DNA of 26,259 bases from Lachnospiraceae bacterium (lineage in GTDB: Bacteria > Bacillota_A > Clostridia > Lachnospirales > Lachnospiraceae), in contig JAGZJD010000032.1 in the NCBI GenBank assembly GCA_018365895.1, positions 1 to 26,259 of the forward strand, written 5' to 3'. The position numbers and the translations under genes were made by a program. The notes below the pieces were generated by a model. The model searched no databases, had not been told where the DNA came from, and was given only the letters and a program-made list of their open reading frames with translations. Each line of letters starts with the position of its first letter. Position 1 is the first letter of the stretch. Positions 7,363 through 15,338 of the stretch are shown here, in pieces.

Positions 7363-7410
7363 AAAAAGAGCCACCGGACGGCAATCTTTCTGCCTGTCAC
7401 AATGACTCTT
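7363..7410 (-). terminator. Rho-independent terminator of ftsZ
   Basis: Minus-strand stem AAGAGTCA/TGGCTCTT with an inner GGCA/TGCC pair, followed by TTTTTG. It starts about 30 bases after the ftsZ stop and separates ftsZ from the spoIIG operon. Confidence 0.8.
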
Positions 7411-7442
7411 CTGCTTATATTCTAATTCTTTTCGATTACTTC

Positions 7443-8660
7443 TTATCTCTTAAAGAAATCCGGAATCTTAATAGACTGTTCTTTCACTCTGCTTCCCTGC
7501 GGAGCTTTTGGTTGGTTGAAAGAAGGAGCCTGATCAGATGTTCTCTGAGAATACTGTCCCGGTGTGTAATGCGGTGTCGCATACTGACCCGGTGCCATGC
7601 TGTAATCAAGACCTCTCTGTGTTCCCTGATGAGGAGCCTGCTGTCCGCCGAATACAGATGCCTGACGCTGTCCTTCCAGTCTTGATTTCAATTTTGCTGC
7701 TGCACCTCCGGTTGTATGAAGACCTGTAGCAATAACTGTAATAATTGCTTCGTCTGTCTTAGAATCATCATACATCGCACCAAAGATGATATTTGCCTCT
7801 TCGCCTGCAAGATCCTGAACATATTCTGCTGCATCACTTGCATCCATAAGAGAAATATCTCCGGAAATATTGATGATGACATGAGAAGCACCTGCAATTG
7901 TTGTCTCAAGCAATGGACTTGCTACAGCCTCTTTTACTGCGTCTAATGCTTTCTCATCACCCTTACCATAACCAATACCGATATGAGCAATACCTTTATC
8001 TGTCATAACTGTCTGAACATCGGCGAAGTCAAGGTTGATCAGAGACGGTACATTAATCAGGTCTGTGATTCCCTGAATACCTTGCTGAAGTACTTCATCC
8101 GCTTTCTTTAAAGCTTCCGGCATTGTTGTTCTTCTGTCAACGATCTCAAGAAGCTTGTCATTCGGGATGACGATTAATGTATCAACATTTTCTTTTAATT
8201 TCTCAATTCCTGATAACGCATTGTTCATACGAGTCTTAGACTCAAAGTGGAACGGTTTTGTAACAACACCTACAGTCAAAGCACCCATGTCTTTTGCGAT
8301 CTTTGCAACAACAGGAGTTGCACCTGTTCCTGTTCCGCCGCCCATACCACATGTAACGAATACCATGTCTGCGCCTTTTAATGCTGCCTGGATTTCTTCT
8401 GCACTTTCTTCTGCTGCTTTCTCACCGATCTCCGGTTTTGCTCCTGCACCAAGTCCTTTTGTAAGCTTGTCACCAATCTGCATTAATGTTGGAGCCTTAC
8501 ATAACTGAAGTGCCTGTTTATCTGTGTTGATTGCGATAAACTCAACACCAACGATCTGTTCATCTATCATTCGGTTGACTGCGTTATTCCCGCCTCCACC
8601 GACACCAACCACTATAATTCTTGCTGCTGCTTCTGATTCATTTGTCTTAATTTCTAACAA
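7443..8660 (-). CDS. ftsZ: Cell division protein FtsZ
   Basis: Bacterial tubulin, 405 residues from the chosen start. It polymerises with GTP into the Z ring that recruits the divisome. Visible motifs are [17 protein letters not shown] (17-33), the tubulin signature GGGTGTG (107-113), [22 protein letters not shown], and the T7-loop segment [13 protein letters not shown] Gln/Pro/Gly-rich linker follows, then the C-terminal anchor peptide [13 protein letters not shown]-initiated frame opens at 8681, but the AAAGGAGGAG it encodes is the ribosome binding site for TTG 8660, which gives [12 protein letters not shown]. The gene has its own promoter. ftsA, its usual partner, is not upstream. Confidence 0.97.
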   Translation of the reverse strand: MLEIKTNESEAAARIIVVGVGGGGNNAVNRMIDEQIVGVEFIAINTDKQALQLCKAPTLMQIGDKLTKGLGAGAKPEIGEKAAEESAEEIQAALKGADMVFVTCGMGGGTGTGATPVVAKIAKDMGALTVGVVTKPFHFESKTRMNNALSGIEKLKENVDTLIVIPNDKLLEIVDRRTTMPEALKKADEVLQQGIQGITDLINVPSLINLDFADVQTVMTDKGIAHIGIGYGKGDEKALDAVKEAVASPLLETTIAGASHVIINISGDISLMDASDAAEYVQDLAGEEANIIFGAMYDDSKTDEAIITVIATGLHTTGGAAAKLKSRLEGQRQASVFGGQQAPHQGTQRGLDYSMAPGQYATPHYTPGQYSQRTSDQAPSFNQPKAPQGSRVKEQSIKIPDFFKR

Positions 8661-8746
8661 GAGTTTCTCCTCCTTTGTCACCTTTTATCTTTATACTTCC
8701 CTTGCTGCCTTTTCTTATTTTAATAGTGCAATGTCCACATAGTTAT

Positions 8747-8775
8747 ATAATATAAGTTTTCTGGAAAATAATCAA
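8747..8775 (-). promoter_or_regulatory. Sigma-A promoter of ftsZ
   Basis: Minus strand TTGATT (8775-8770), 17 bases, TATTAT (8752-8747), in the 200-base gap between ftsQ and ftsZ. The gap is A/T-rich and otherwise holds nothing coding. No clear terminator for ftsQ was found, so readthrough is possible. Confidence 0.6.
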
Positions 8776-8861
8776 TAGCATTTTTTCTATTTTTCTAAAT
8801 TTTTATGCTTTTTACGGGAATATTTTTTGTTTCTTAAAATGCATTTCTTTTTCTTTGGAAT

Positions 8862-9830
8862 TTAATAATCTTCCCCCTCATAAGAATCTTCTCCCGAGTC
8901 ATTTCCGGAATCACTTCCGTAGTCCTCCCCGGATGTATCACCGCTGTCAATATTATCTCCCACGCTGTCATCTGTCACGCTCTCTTCTTCTGCGTTCTCT
9001 TGTGTCTCCCCGGCTCCTTCTTCCTGATTTTCAGCTTCCTGCCGGGCTGCCTCTGCCGCCGCTTCTGCCTCCGCTTTTGCTGCCTCTGCTTCCGGGTCTG
9101 TCCGGCGGAAACTAATATATTTACTATCTGCATTATAGTACTTCATCTGCAGAACTCCTGTCTGACCTTCCAGCTTCTCAAGTACCGCTGGCAGCTGTAC
9201 AATTTTATTTGCATAGCCCTCTGAGCCAAGCTCCACGCAAATCGCGCTAAAATACAGCGTTACGTTCTTGCCGTCACTTAAAATTCTGTCCGGTTTTAAT
9301 TCTTCCTTTTTCAAAAGCTGTGTTACATCAAGAATATGTGCAAACACCTTATTATCTGCAGTCTTTAATTGATGATACAGCTTTTTCTCTTCTACTTCCA
9401 TTCCTTCAATGCACGGAACCGCTTCCAATGGTACTTCATTTTGGAATACAACAAGTCCCTCCTTGTCGAAATAATAATATCCTTCCTCCGCCGCAATATA
9501 TCCGACAATTTTTTTCTCCGTAACATTTATTTTAACTGACCATGGTGACTTTAACGTAACCTTTATCTCATCTATAAATGGAAGGAGCTCAGGTTTCTGC
9601 ATACGATATTTCCAAAGCAGATAAAGTGTATTTGCAGACATCTCATCCTGCTTTACCCATTCTATTACTTCCGTGTCGGAAGCATACTCCAATCCACCAA
9701 CCTCAATCTCTTTTGTGTGAAATAAAATCACAACGCTCATTCCCAGAATCAGAAGGCCTAGAAGTATAATCAAAACTGCATAGATCTGACGCACGATTTT
9801 CCCTTTTATCCTTCGTTTTTCCCCTTCCAT
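8862..9830 (-). CDS. ftsQ: Cell division protein DivIB/FtsQ
   Basis: A 322-residue bitopic divisome protein. A basic cytoplasmic tail (residues 1-14) precedes one transmembrane helix (about 15-37). A POTRA domain follows (VGGLEYASDTEVIEWVK to SPWSVKINVTEKKIVGYI, about 40-112), then the beta domain (YYYFDKEGLVVF to about 242). It bridges FtsL and the FtsI/FtsW synthase on the outer face. Residues 244-322 form a low-complexity tail: an Ala/Glu-rich part (246-280) then an Asp/Ser/Gly-rich part with repeated DSG-type units. GAGGAGGAT precedes ATG 9830. Unlike in Bacillus, murG and murB are not between ftsW and this gene. Confidence 0.9.
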   Translation of the reverse strand: MEGEKRRIKGKIVRQIYAVLIILLGLLILGMSVVILFHTKEIEVGGLEYASDTEVIEWVKQDEMSANTLYLLWKYRMQKPELLPFIDEIKVTLKSPWSVKINVTEKKIVGYIAAEEGYYYFDKEGLVVFQNEVPLEAVPCIEGMEVEEKKLYHQLKTADNKVFAHILDVTQLLKKEELKPDRILSDGKNVTLYFSAICVELGSEGYANKIVQLPAVLEKLEGQTGVLQMKYYNADSKYISFRRTDPEAEAAKAEAEAAAEAARQEAENQEEGAGETQENAEEESVTDDSVGDNIDSGDTSGEDYGSDSGNDSGEDSYEGEDY

Positions 9831-9871
9831 AACAGATCCTCCTCACATTGCTGTTTTCTGGTATCTTTTTT

Positions 9872-9900
9872 ATTTTATCAGACTTCCGATTCTTCGCCAA
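9872..9900 (-). promoter_or_regulatory. Candidate promoter of ftsQ
   Basis: Minus strand TTGGCG (9900-9895), 17 bases, TAAAAT (9877-9872), in the 155-base gap between ftsW and ftsQ. The -35 matches four of six bases. No terminator was seen in the gap. Confidence 0.4.
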
Positions 9901-9985
9901 CCCCTTTTTCCTGCAAAACATCCGACAAACTTTTCCACTCCTAAGAAATCGGCTTCACCAATCATTCCTTATGTTCTCTTATCCT

Positions 9986-11071
9986 CTATGTGATTGTAGC
10001 GGAAACACTCAATACAAGCCCCATCTCAATCAGAAGAAACATAACGGAAGTCCCCCCATAGCTAATAAACGGAAGAGTGATCCCCGTATTTGGAATACTG
10101 TTTGTGACTACCGCAATATTTAGAATGACCTGAATCATCATATGTGCCATAGCTCCTGATGCAATCAGCGCTCCAAAGAGATCCTTTGCCTTTGTCGCAA
10201 TTACAAAGAAACGCCAGATCAATATAAGAAACAAAATAATGATAGTACTTGCTCCAACAAGGCCAAGTTCTTCACAAATAATAGAAAAAATCATATCATT
10301 TTGCGCTTCCGGTACAAACCCAAGCTTCTGAATACTCTTCCCAAGCCCCACGCCAAACAGCCCTCCGGAACCAATGGCATAAAGTCCTTGCAACGTCTGA
10401 TACCCTTTTTCATAAAGTTCAGGATGCCTCCAGATTGCAATCCGTTCCAGACGATAGCTCTCCAGCGCAAGAAAGATTCCAAGAAACCCCGCTCCTGCTG
10501 CCCCCATCCATATAAACTGTCCGTATCTCGGGCTTGCAATGAAAATTAAAATAACTGCAATCCCAAGAATAATAATTGCCGTACTCAAGTTATTGGAGCC
10601 TACGAGCCCTACGATTGGAAGCACCAGAAGCATAATCCGAACCAAAGTCCCAATTCGGTCAATCTTTTTTACATTCTGCACAACGATACAGGCCAGATAA
10701 AGAATCAGCGCTACTTTTGCATATTCAGATGGCTGAAATGATAAAGGGCCCAAAGATAACCATCTTTTGGACCCATTAATCTCTTCTCCCACAAATAATA
10801 CGGCTGTAGACAACGCAAGCGCAAGCAGATATCCCGGCAGCGCCAACGGCCGCCATATATGATAGTCAATCTTCGCGGTAAGAAACATCATCCCAAATCC
10901 AAGTAGTGTGGCAAAAGCCTGTTTTTTCAAATAGTAAAAAGAATCATGGAATTTCACACGCCCATTATATGCACTTGTGCTGTAAAGGATCAAAAGTCCA
11001 ATCCCTGCCAGCAGAAATACAATTACAAGCAGTGTTGTATCGTATGTTTTCTTTTTATCGGAACGCGGCAA
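9986..11071 (-). CDS. ftsW: SEDS peptidoglycan polymerase FtsW/SpoVE
   Basis: A 361-residue polytopic SEDS glycosyltransferase that polymerises lipid II at the septum with a class B PBP partner. About ten hydrophobic helices are visible. Family motifs are LILYSTSAYNG near the N-terminus, GSKRWLSLGPLSFQPSEYAK, IGSGGLFGVGLGKS, PEAQNDMIFSIICEELG with the conserved Asp needed for polymerisation, and NTGITLPFISYGGTS at the end. The start is TTG 11071 with AGGGAG ten bases upstream; the SD overlaps the murD stop region. Position after murD matches Bacillus spoVE; clostridia often have one gene here serving division or sporulation. A second, related gene lies at 20881-22059, so which is vegetative FtsW and which is SpoVE cannot be decided from sequence. 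Confidence 0.93.
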   Translation of the reverse strand: MPRSDKKKTYDTTLLVIVFLLAGIGLLILYSTSAYNGRVKFHDSFYYLKKQAFATLLGFGMMFLTAKIDYHIWRPLALPGYLLALALSTAVLFVGEEINGSKRWLSLGPLSFQPSEYAKVALILYLACIVVQNVKKIDRIGTLVRIMLLVLPIVGLVGSNNLSTAIIILGIAVILIFIASPRYGQFIWMGAAGAGFLGIFLALESYRLERIAIWRHPELYEKGYQTLQGLYAIGSGGLFGVGLGKSIQKLGFVPEAQNDMIFSIICEELGLVGASTIIILFLILIWRFFVIATKAKDLFGALIASGAMAHMMIQVILNIAVVTNSIPNTGITLPFISYGGTSVMFLLIEMGLVLSVSATIT

Positions 11072-11085
11072 TCGTTCATCACTCC

Positions 11086-12441
11086 CTATAATGCATTTAC
11101 AAGTTCTTTGAATTTATCTCCACGTTCTTCATAATTTTTGAACATTCCCCAGCTTGCGCATGCCGGTGATAAAAGCACTGCGTCTCCCGGTTGTGCATTC
11201 GCCGTACAGAATGCCACTGCCTCTTCAAAAGTGTCTGCCATAAGAATATCCTCTTCTGGAAATCCGTATTTTCTGGCACAGGCAGCTATCTTTTCTCTTG
11301 TTTTCCCAATCAGAACAAATTTTTTTACTTTTCCGTCAAATGCCTGAATCCATTCATCGTACTCTGATTCCTTATCATATCCTCCACCGATCAGACACGT
11401 TGGACGGTTCATCGCCCGTATCCCGCGGATTGCTGCATCCGGATTCGTTCCTTTAGAATCATTGTAATAGAAAACTCCTTGTTTCTCTGCAACAAACTCA
11501 ATCCGATGCTCTACTCCGGTAAACTTTAAAATAACTTCTCTAACTACTTCCACCGGTACTTTGTAAAGCAGTGCCATTGCCGCTGCTGCCATTACATTCT
11601 CATAATTGTGCACACCAAGAAGTTTCAGTTCCTCTACACGGCAGAGCGTTACCTGTTCTCCGTCTCTATATATCATATTGCCATTTTCCAGATAAATTCC
11701 TCTTGACAGTGTTCTTTTGCTGCTAAAATAAAATACCTTTGTCTGAATCTCTTCTCCAAAAGAGCGGAGCACTTCATCCTCATAATTAAGCACACAGTAT
11801 TCTTCTGGCCCCTGATTCTTTGCAATGGCTTTCTTCGCTTCAATATAAGCCTCCATTGTATGATGTCGGTTCAAATGATCCGGTGTAATATTTAAAATTG
11901 CACTGATCTTCGGACAGAATTTCTCAATTGTCTCAAGCTGAAAACTGGAAATCTCAGCAACAGTCACGCTCTCCCCGGTCATCTTCTCCACTTCTTCTGT
12001 ATATGGATTGCCGATATTCCCAACAACAAAGACACTTTCTTTCCATGCTTTCATAATCTCTCCGAGCAAAGTTGTTGTTGTCGTCTTTCCATTCGTACCA
12101 GTAATGGCAAGCACATCTCCCTTACCATATGTATAAGCAAGTTCAATCTCTCCCCAGATTCTCACACCCTTTTCCCGCATGCGGTTTACCGGTTCAATAT
12201 CTGTCGGCACCCCCGGACTCAATACCGCCAGCGTCAGTTTCTCAATCACTTCTTCCGGGAGTTCTCCCAAAATGACTTCTATACTTTTACATCCTATTTT
12301 CTCTTTTAATTCCTCCGCACAGAGAGCTGCATTTCCATCGTAGAGAATGACAGAAGCGCCCCGGTGTTCCAACAGACGGCATGCGCCGATCCCACTTTTT
12401 CCGGAACCAAACACAAGTACATTCTGATCTCTAACATCCAT
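11086..12441 (-). CDS. murD: UDP-N-acetylmuramoyl-L-alanine--D-glutamate ligase MurD
   Basis: A 451-residue cytoplasmic Mur ligase that adds D-Glu to UDP-MurNAc-L-Ala. An N-terminal Rossmann-like domain starts NVLVFGSGKSGIGACRLL. The ATP loop ITGTNGKTTTTTLLGE is at residues 113-128. NITPDHLNRHHTMEAYIEAK and LLGVHNYENVMAAAAMAL follow, then GVEHRIEFVA and the C-terminal DSKGTNPDAAIRGI and SPACASWGMFKNYEERG. The frame is open to 12537, overlapping mraY, but ATG 12441 has GGAGGAAGAATC upstream and gives the expected MDVRDQNVLV start, 11 bases after the mraY stop. ftsW follows after 14 bases. Confidence 0.96.
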   Translation of the reverse strand: MDVRDQNVLVFGSGKSGIGACRLLEHRGASVILYDGNAALCAEELKEKIGCKSIEVILGELPEEVIEKLTLAVLSPGVPTDIEPVNRMREKGVRIWGEIELAYTYGKGDVLAITGTNGKTTTTTLLGEIMKAWKESVFVVGNIGNPYTEEVEKMTGESVTVAEISSFQLETIEKFCPKISAILNITPDHLNRHHTMEAYIEAKKAIAKNQGPEEYCVLNYEDEVLRSFGEEIQTKVFYFSSKRTLSRGIYLENGNMIYRDGEQVTLCRVEELKLLGVHNYENVMAAAAMALLYKVPVEVVREVILKFTGVEHRIEFVAEKQGVFYYNDSKGTNPDAAIRGIRAMNRPTCLIGGGYDKESEYDEWIQAFDGKVKKFVLIGKTREKIAACARKYGFPEEDILMADTFEEAVAFCTANAQPGDAVLLSPACASWGMFKNYEERGDKFKELVNAL

Positions 12442-12452
12442 GATTCTTCCTC

Positions 12453-13412
12453 CTATAACGCCAGCAGCGCGATCAGACAGAGAATTGCAGTAATAATTGA
12501 AAATACCGCAACGACTCTTGTCTCTGACCATCCGCATAATTCAAAATGATGATGGATCGGTGCCATCTTAAAGAAACGTTTTCCTCCGGTCTTTTTAAAA
12601 TATGTAACCTGGATCATAACAGAAAGGACTTCCACAAAATAAATCATTCCGACGATCAAAATAAAGATCGGCATCCGCAGCATATATGCTGTGGATGCAA
12701 CAAAACCTCCAAGCGCCAGTGAACCGGTATCTCCCATAAATACTTTTGCCGGATAAACATTAAACAATAAAAATCCAAGCAGCGCTCCGACAACCGCACA
12801 TGTGACCGGTTCCAGTCCACTCTTTGTTCCGACAGCAATAACTGTAAAAAATATAGCTACAAGAACTGTAACACTTGATGCCAGACCATCCAGACCATCT
12901 GTGAAATTCACACCATTTACAGTACCAATCACCGCAATAAACAGCAGTGGGATTGCAAGCCAGCCAATGTCCAGATATTTTCCTCCGGAAAACGGAATCA
13001 GCATCGTCAGCGAAACATCCGTAAACTTCACAAGGTAAAACGCAAACACAGCCGTGACAACAATCTGAAGCGCCATTTTCTGCATTGGAAATAATCCATC
13101 TGAGCGTTTCATTACAACTTTCAGATAATCATCCAGAAATCCGATCAATCCAAATCCGACTGTCACAAAAAGTACCGGGATAATCTTTGGATAATCTTTT
13201 ACATAAAACAGCGATGTTACAAGTACACTGATCAAGATCATCACACCGCCCATTGTAGGAGTTCCGGCTTTCTTCAAATGCGATTGGACACCTTCTACAC
13301 GTTCTGTCTGACCCATCTTCAATCTGCGCAGAAACGGAATCACAACCGGTCCCATCAACACGCTAAGTACAAATGAAATCAATACTGGTATTACTATGAT
13401 ATAATAATTCAT
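12453..13412 (-). CDS. mraY: Phospho-MurNAc-pentapeptide transferase MraY
   Basis: A 319-residue membrane enzyme, normal length for the family, which makes lipid I from UDP-MurNAc-pentapeptide and undecaprenyl phosphate. About ten transmembrane helices are visible. Motifs are GTPTMGGVMIL, the Asp pair in GFLDDYLKV, NFTDGLDGLASSV, VFMGDTGSLALGGF and the signature APIHHHFELCGWSE. AGGTGG lies just before ATG 13412. An internal promoter stands immediately upstream, so mraY, murD and ftsW can be expressed apart from the mraZ promoter. murE and murF, which usually flank mraY, are absent. Confidence 0.97.
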   Translation of the reverse strand: MNYYIIVIPVLISFVLSVLMGPVVIPFLRRLKMGQTERVEGVQSHLKKAGTPTMGGVMILISVLVTSLFYVKDYPKIIPVLFVTVGFGLIGFLDDYLKVVMKRSDGLFPMQKMALQIVVTAVFAFYLVKFTDVSLTMLIPFSGGKYLDIGWLAIPLLFIAVIGTVNGVNFTDGLDGLASSVTVLVAIFFTVIAVGTKSGLEPVTCAVVGALLGFLLFNVYPAKVFMGDTGSLALGGFVASTAYMLRMPIFILIVGMIYFVEVLSVMIQVTYFKKTGGKRFFKMAPIHHHFELCGWSETRVVAVFSIITAILCLIALLAL

Positions 13413-13450
13413 ACGCCACCTCTTTATCTCTTTTGTTTTTTAACTTATTT

Positions 13451-13479
13451 AGTATACCTTATTTTCCCTCTGTTTTCAA
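13451..13479 (-). promoter_or_regulatory. Internal sigma-A promoter before mraY
   Basis: Minus strand TTGAAA (13479-13474), 17 bases, TATACT (13456-13451), in the 115-base gap between the second PBP gene and mraY. This is among the best promoter matches in the window. Confidence 0.7.
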
Positions 13480-13527
13480 CCATTCTGCCGCATTTGCGAT
13501 GATCTGCCTCCATTTAAAATTTACTGA

Positions 13528-15282
13528 TTACTCCGCTTTTTTCTCCCGCATAATTTCCGGATCTTTCTCCATTCCCATGTACGGAAGAACATTTTCAAAA
13601 ATTTCCCTAAGAATCGGCGCTGCAATCGTTCCTCCATAATAAATTCCCTGCGGATTGTAAATAATGACCATGCCGAGAATCTGCGGATCATCTGCCGGAG
13701 CAAAACCAATAAAGGAAGAAATATATTTTCTCGCGCTCCTCGGCAATGTCTGTGAAGTTGCTGTTTTCCCTCCGATTCGATATCCGTCAATATAGGCATT
13801 CTTTCCAGATCCTTCCGACACTACGCTTTCCAATATTCCTCGCATTAACGCAGAAGTTTCTTCTGATACAATCCGATCATCTTTTTTATATTGAAATGTT
13901 TTAATTTCTTTTCCTTCTTTGTCCAGTACCTTCATGCCAAAATGAGGTGTAATGCTCTTTCCTCCATTAATCAGAGCGCTTACTGTAGAAGTCATCCGCA
14001 CCGGAGTAATCTGAAATGACTGTCCAAATGTCATCGTCGCCAGTTCCACCAGACCAATATCTTCCTGTTTATGCATAATCGTTCCTGCTTCCCCCGGAAG
14101 ATCCACCCCTGTCAGATTCATCAATCCAAACTTTTTAAAATAATCGCAAAATTTTTCTGCTCCAAGCCGCAGACCAATCTCCATGAAAACCGGATTACAG
14201 GAATTCTGGACTCCCTGAACAAACGTTTCGCTTCCATGCCCTCCTACCTTATGACATCGAATCTTTCGATCTTCCACAACCTTATAGCCCGGACAGGAAA
14301 AAGTTGATTCAGGCGTAACAACGCCTTCTTCCAGACAGGCTGAAGAGGTAATGATTTTAAATGTGGACCCCGGTTCATAGGTATCATTGATGCAGCGATT
14401 TCTCCACATACGGTTCAGTCGATCCTGTTTTTCTTCCGGCGTCAGCTTACTTTCTTCTTCCTTTTCATGTAATGTAAATGGGTCATTCAAATTAAATTCC
14501 GGTACGTTTACCATAGCCTTTATCTCACCGTTTTTCGGGTTCATCAAAAGAATTGACACACCATCTGCCTGTTTTTGTTCCATAACTTTTTCAGCTTCCT
14601 GCTGCACATATTCCTGAATATTATAGTCCATACTGATCTGCAGCGTATGTCCGGCCTCCGGCTCCATTCTATCCTCTGCCACTCCATTTAATTCAATTCC
14701 TCTCGCATCTGTTGTCGTCAATATTTTCCCATTGACTCCTTTTAGATATTCCTCATATTTTACTTCCAAACCAATAATTCCCTGGTTATCTCCACCGGTA
14801 AATCCAATTACAGTAGCTCCAAGATCTTCATACGGATAGAATCGCTTAAAATCTTCATCTACTTTCACTCCCGCTAGATCATAGCTTCTGATCTTATCTC
14901 CGGTCTCTTTGTCCACATTTGTCTTAATCCGTTCAATCGAAGATACTTTCTCCACTCGTTTCCTCACAGCGCTTTCTGACATCCCAAGCTCTCTTACAAG
15001 CATCTGTATTACCGCTTCTTTATCTTCCACCTGATTATAAATTACAGAGATTGTGCATACTGTCCTGTTTGTCGCTAACACTTTTCCATTTACATCCACA
15101 ATTTCTCCTCTGGCTGCTTTAATATCCCGTTCTCGCTCATGGAGCTGTTCTGCCCGATTTTGATAGTATTCTGCATCAAACAGCATTAAATAGATAAGCC
15201 GCCCAACAAGCGCCAACAATACAGCGCCGGCACAGAGAAAGATTACAAACATTTTCTTCTTATTATAAGTCTTATTTCGCAT
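13528..15282 (-). CDS. Class B penicillin-binding protein, SpoVD-like
   Basis: A 584-residue transpeptidase with a basic N-terminus (MRNKTYNKKK) and one transmembrane helix, followed by the PBP dimer domain (RGEIVDVNGKVLATNR) and the transpeptidase domain. Active-site motifs are STFK (Ser306, Lys309) in YEPGSTFKI, SCN (361-363), and KTA at 506-508 in IGGKTATSQTLPR in place of the usual KTG. No PASTA domain follows, unlike B. subtilis SpoVD. A frame opens at 15303, but only ATG 15282 has a ribosome binding site (CAGGGA), giving a start within a strong hairpin and T-run. The second place after ftsI matches spoVD in Bacillus, so a sporulation role is likely but inferred. Confidence 0.9.
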   Translation of the reverse strand: MRNKTYNKKKMFVIFLCAGAVLLALVGRLIYLMLFDAEYYQNRAEQLHERERDIKAARGEIVDVNGKVLATNRTVCTISVIYNQVEDKEAVIQMLVRELGMSESAVRKRVEKVSSIERIKTNVDKETGDKIRSYDLAGVKVDEDFKRFYPYEDLGATVIGFTGGDNQGIIGLEVKYEEYLKGVNGKILTTTDARGIELNGVAEDRMEPEAGHTLQISMDYNIQEYVQQEAEKVMEQKQADGVSILLMNPKNGEIKAMVNVPEFNLNDPFTLHEKEEESKLTPEEKQDRLNRMWRNRCINDTYEPGSTFKIITSSACLEEGVVTPESTFSCPGYKVVEDRKIRCHKVGGHGSETFVQGVQNSCNPVFMEIGLRLGAEKFCDYFKKFGLMNLTGVDLPGEAGTIMHKQEDIGLVELATMTFGQSFQITPVRMTSTVSALINGGKSITPHFGMKVLDKEGKEIKTFQYKKDDRIVSEETSALMRGILESVVSEGSGKNAYIDGYRIGGKTATSQTLPRSARKYISSFIGFAPADDPQILGMVIIYNPQGIYYGGTIAAPILREIFENVLPYMGMEKDPEIMREKKAE

Positions 15283-15332
15283 AAAAAATCCCTGTAGAAT
15301 CATTGATACAGTTTATTAATGATCCCACAGGG
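15283..15332 (-). promoter_or_regulatory. Terminator-like hairpin that contains the ribosome binding site of the second PBP gene
   Basis: On the minus strand CCCTGTGGGATCATT (15332-15318) pairs with AATGATTCTACAGGG (15304-15290): 15 continuous pairs, two of them G-U, around a 13-base loop. TTTTTT (15288-15283) follows directly, then the ATG. The 3' arm base contains the Shine-Dalgarno CAGGGA. The element has the form of an intrinsic terminator and also hides the ribosome binding site. It lies within seven bases of the ftsI stop. Confidence 0.75.
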
Positions 15333-15338
15333 TTATTC

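Noticed and set aside
9703..9921. 72-residue minus-strand frame starting in the ftsW-ftsQ gap
   Set aside because: Overlaps ftsQ in another frame, lacks a ribosome binding site, highly charged without domain pattern. Not a murG remnant.
13445..13513. 22-codon minus-strand frame between the second PBP gene and mraY
   Set aside because: No ribosome binding site; it covers the mraY promoter and has no membrane or motif character.
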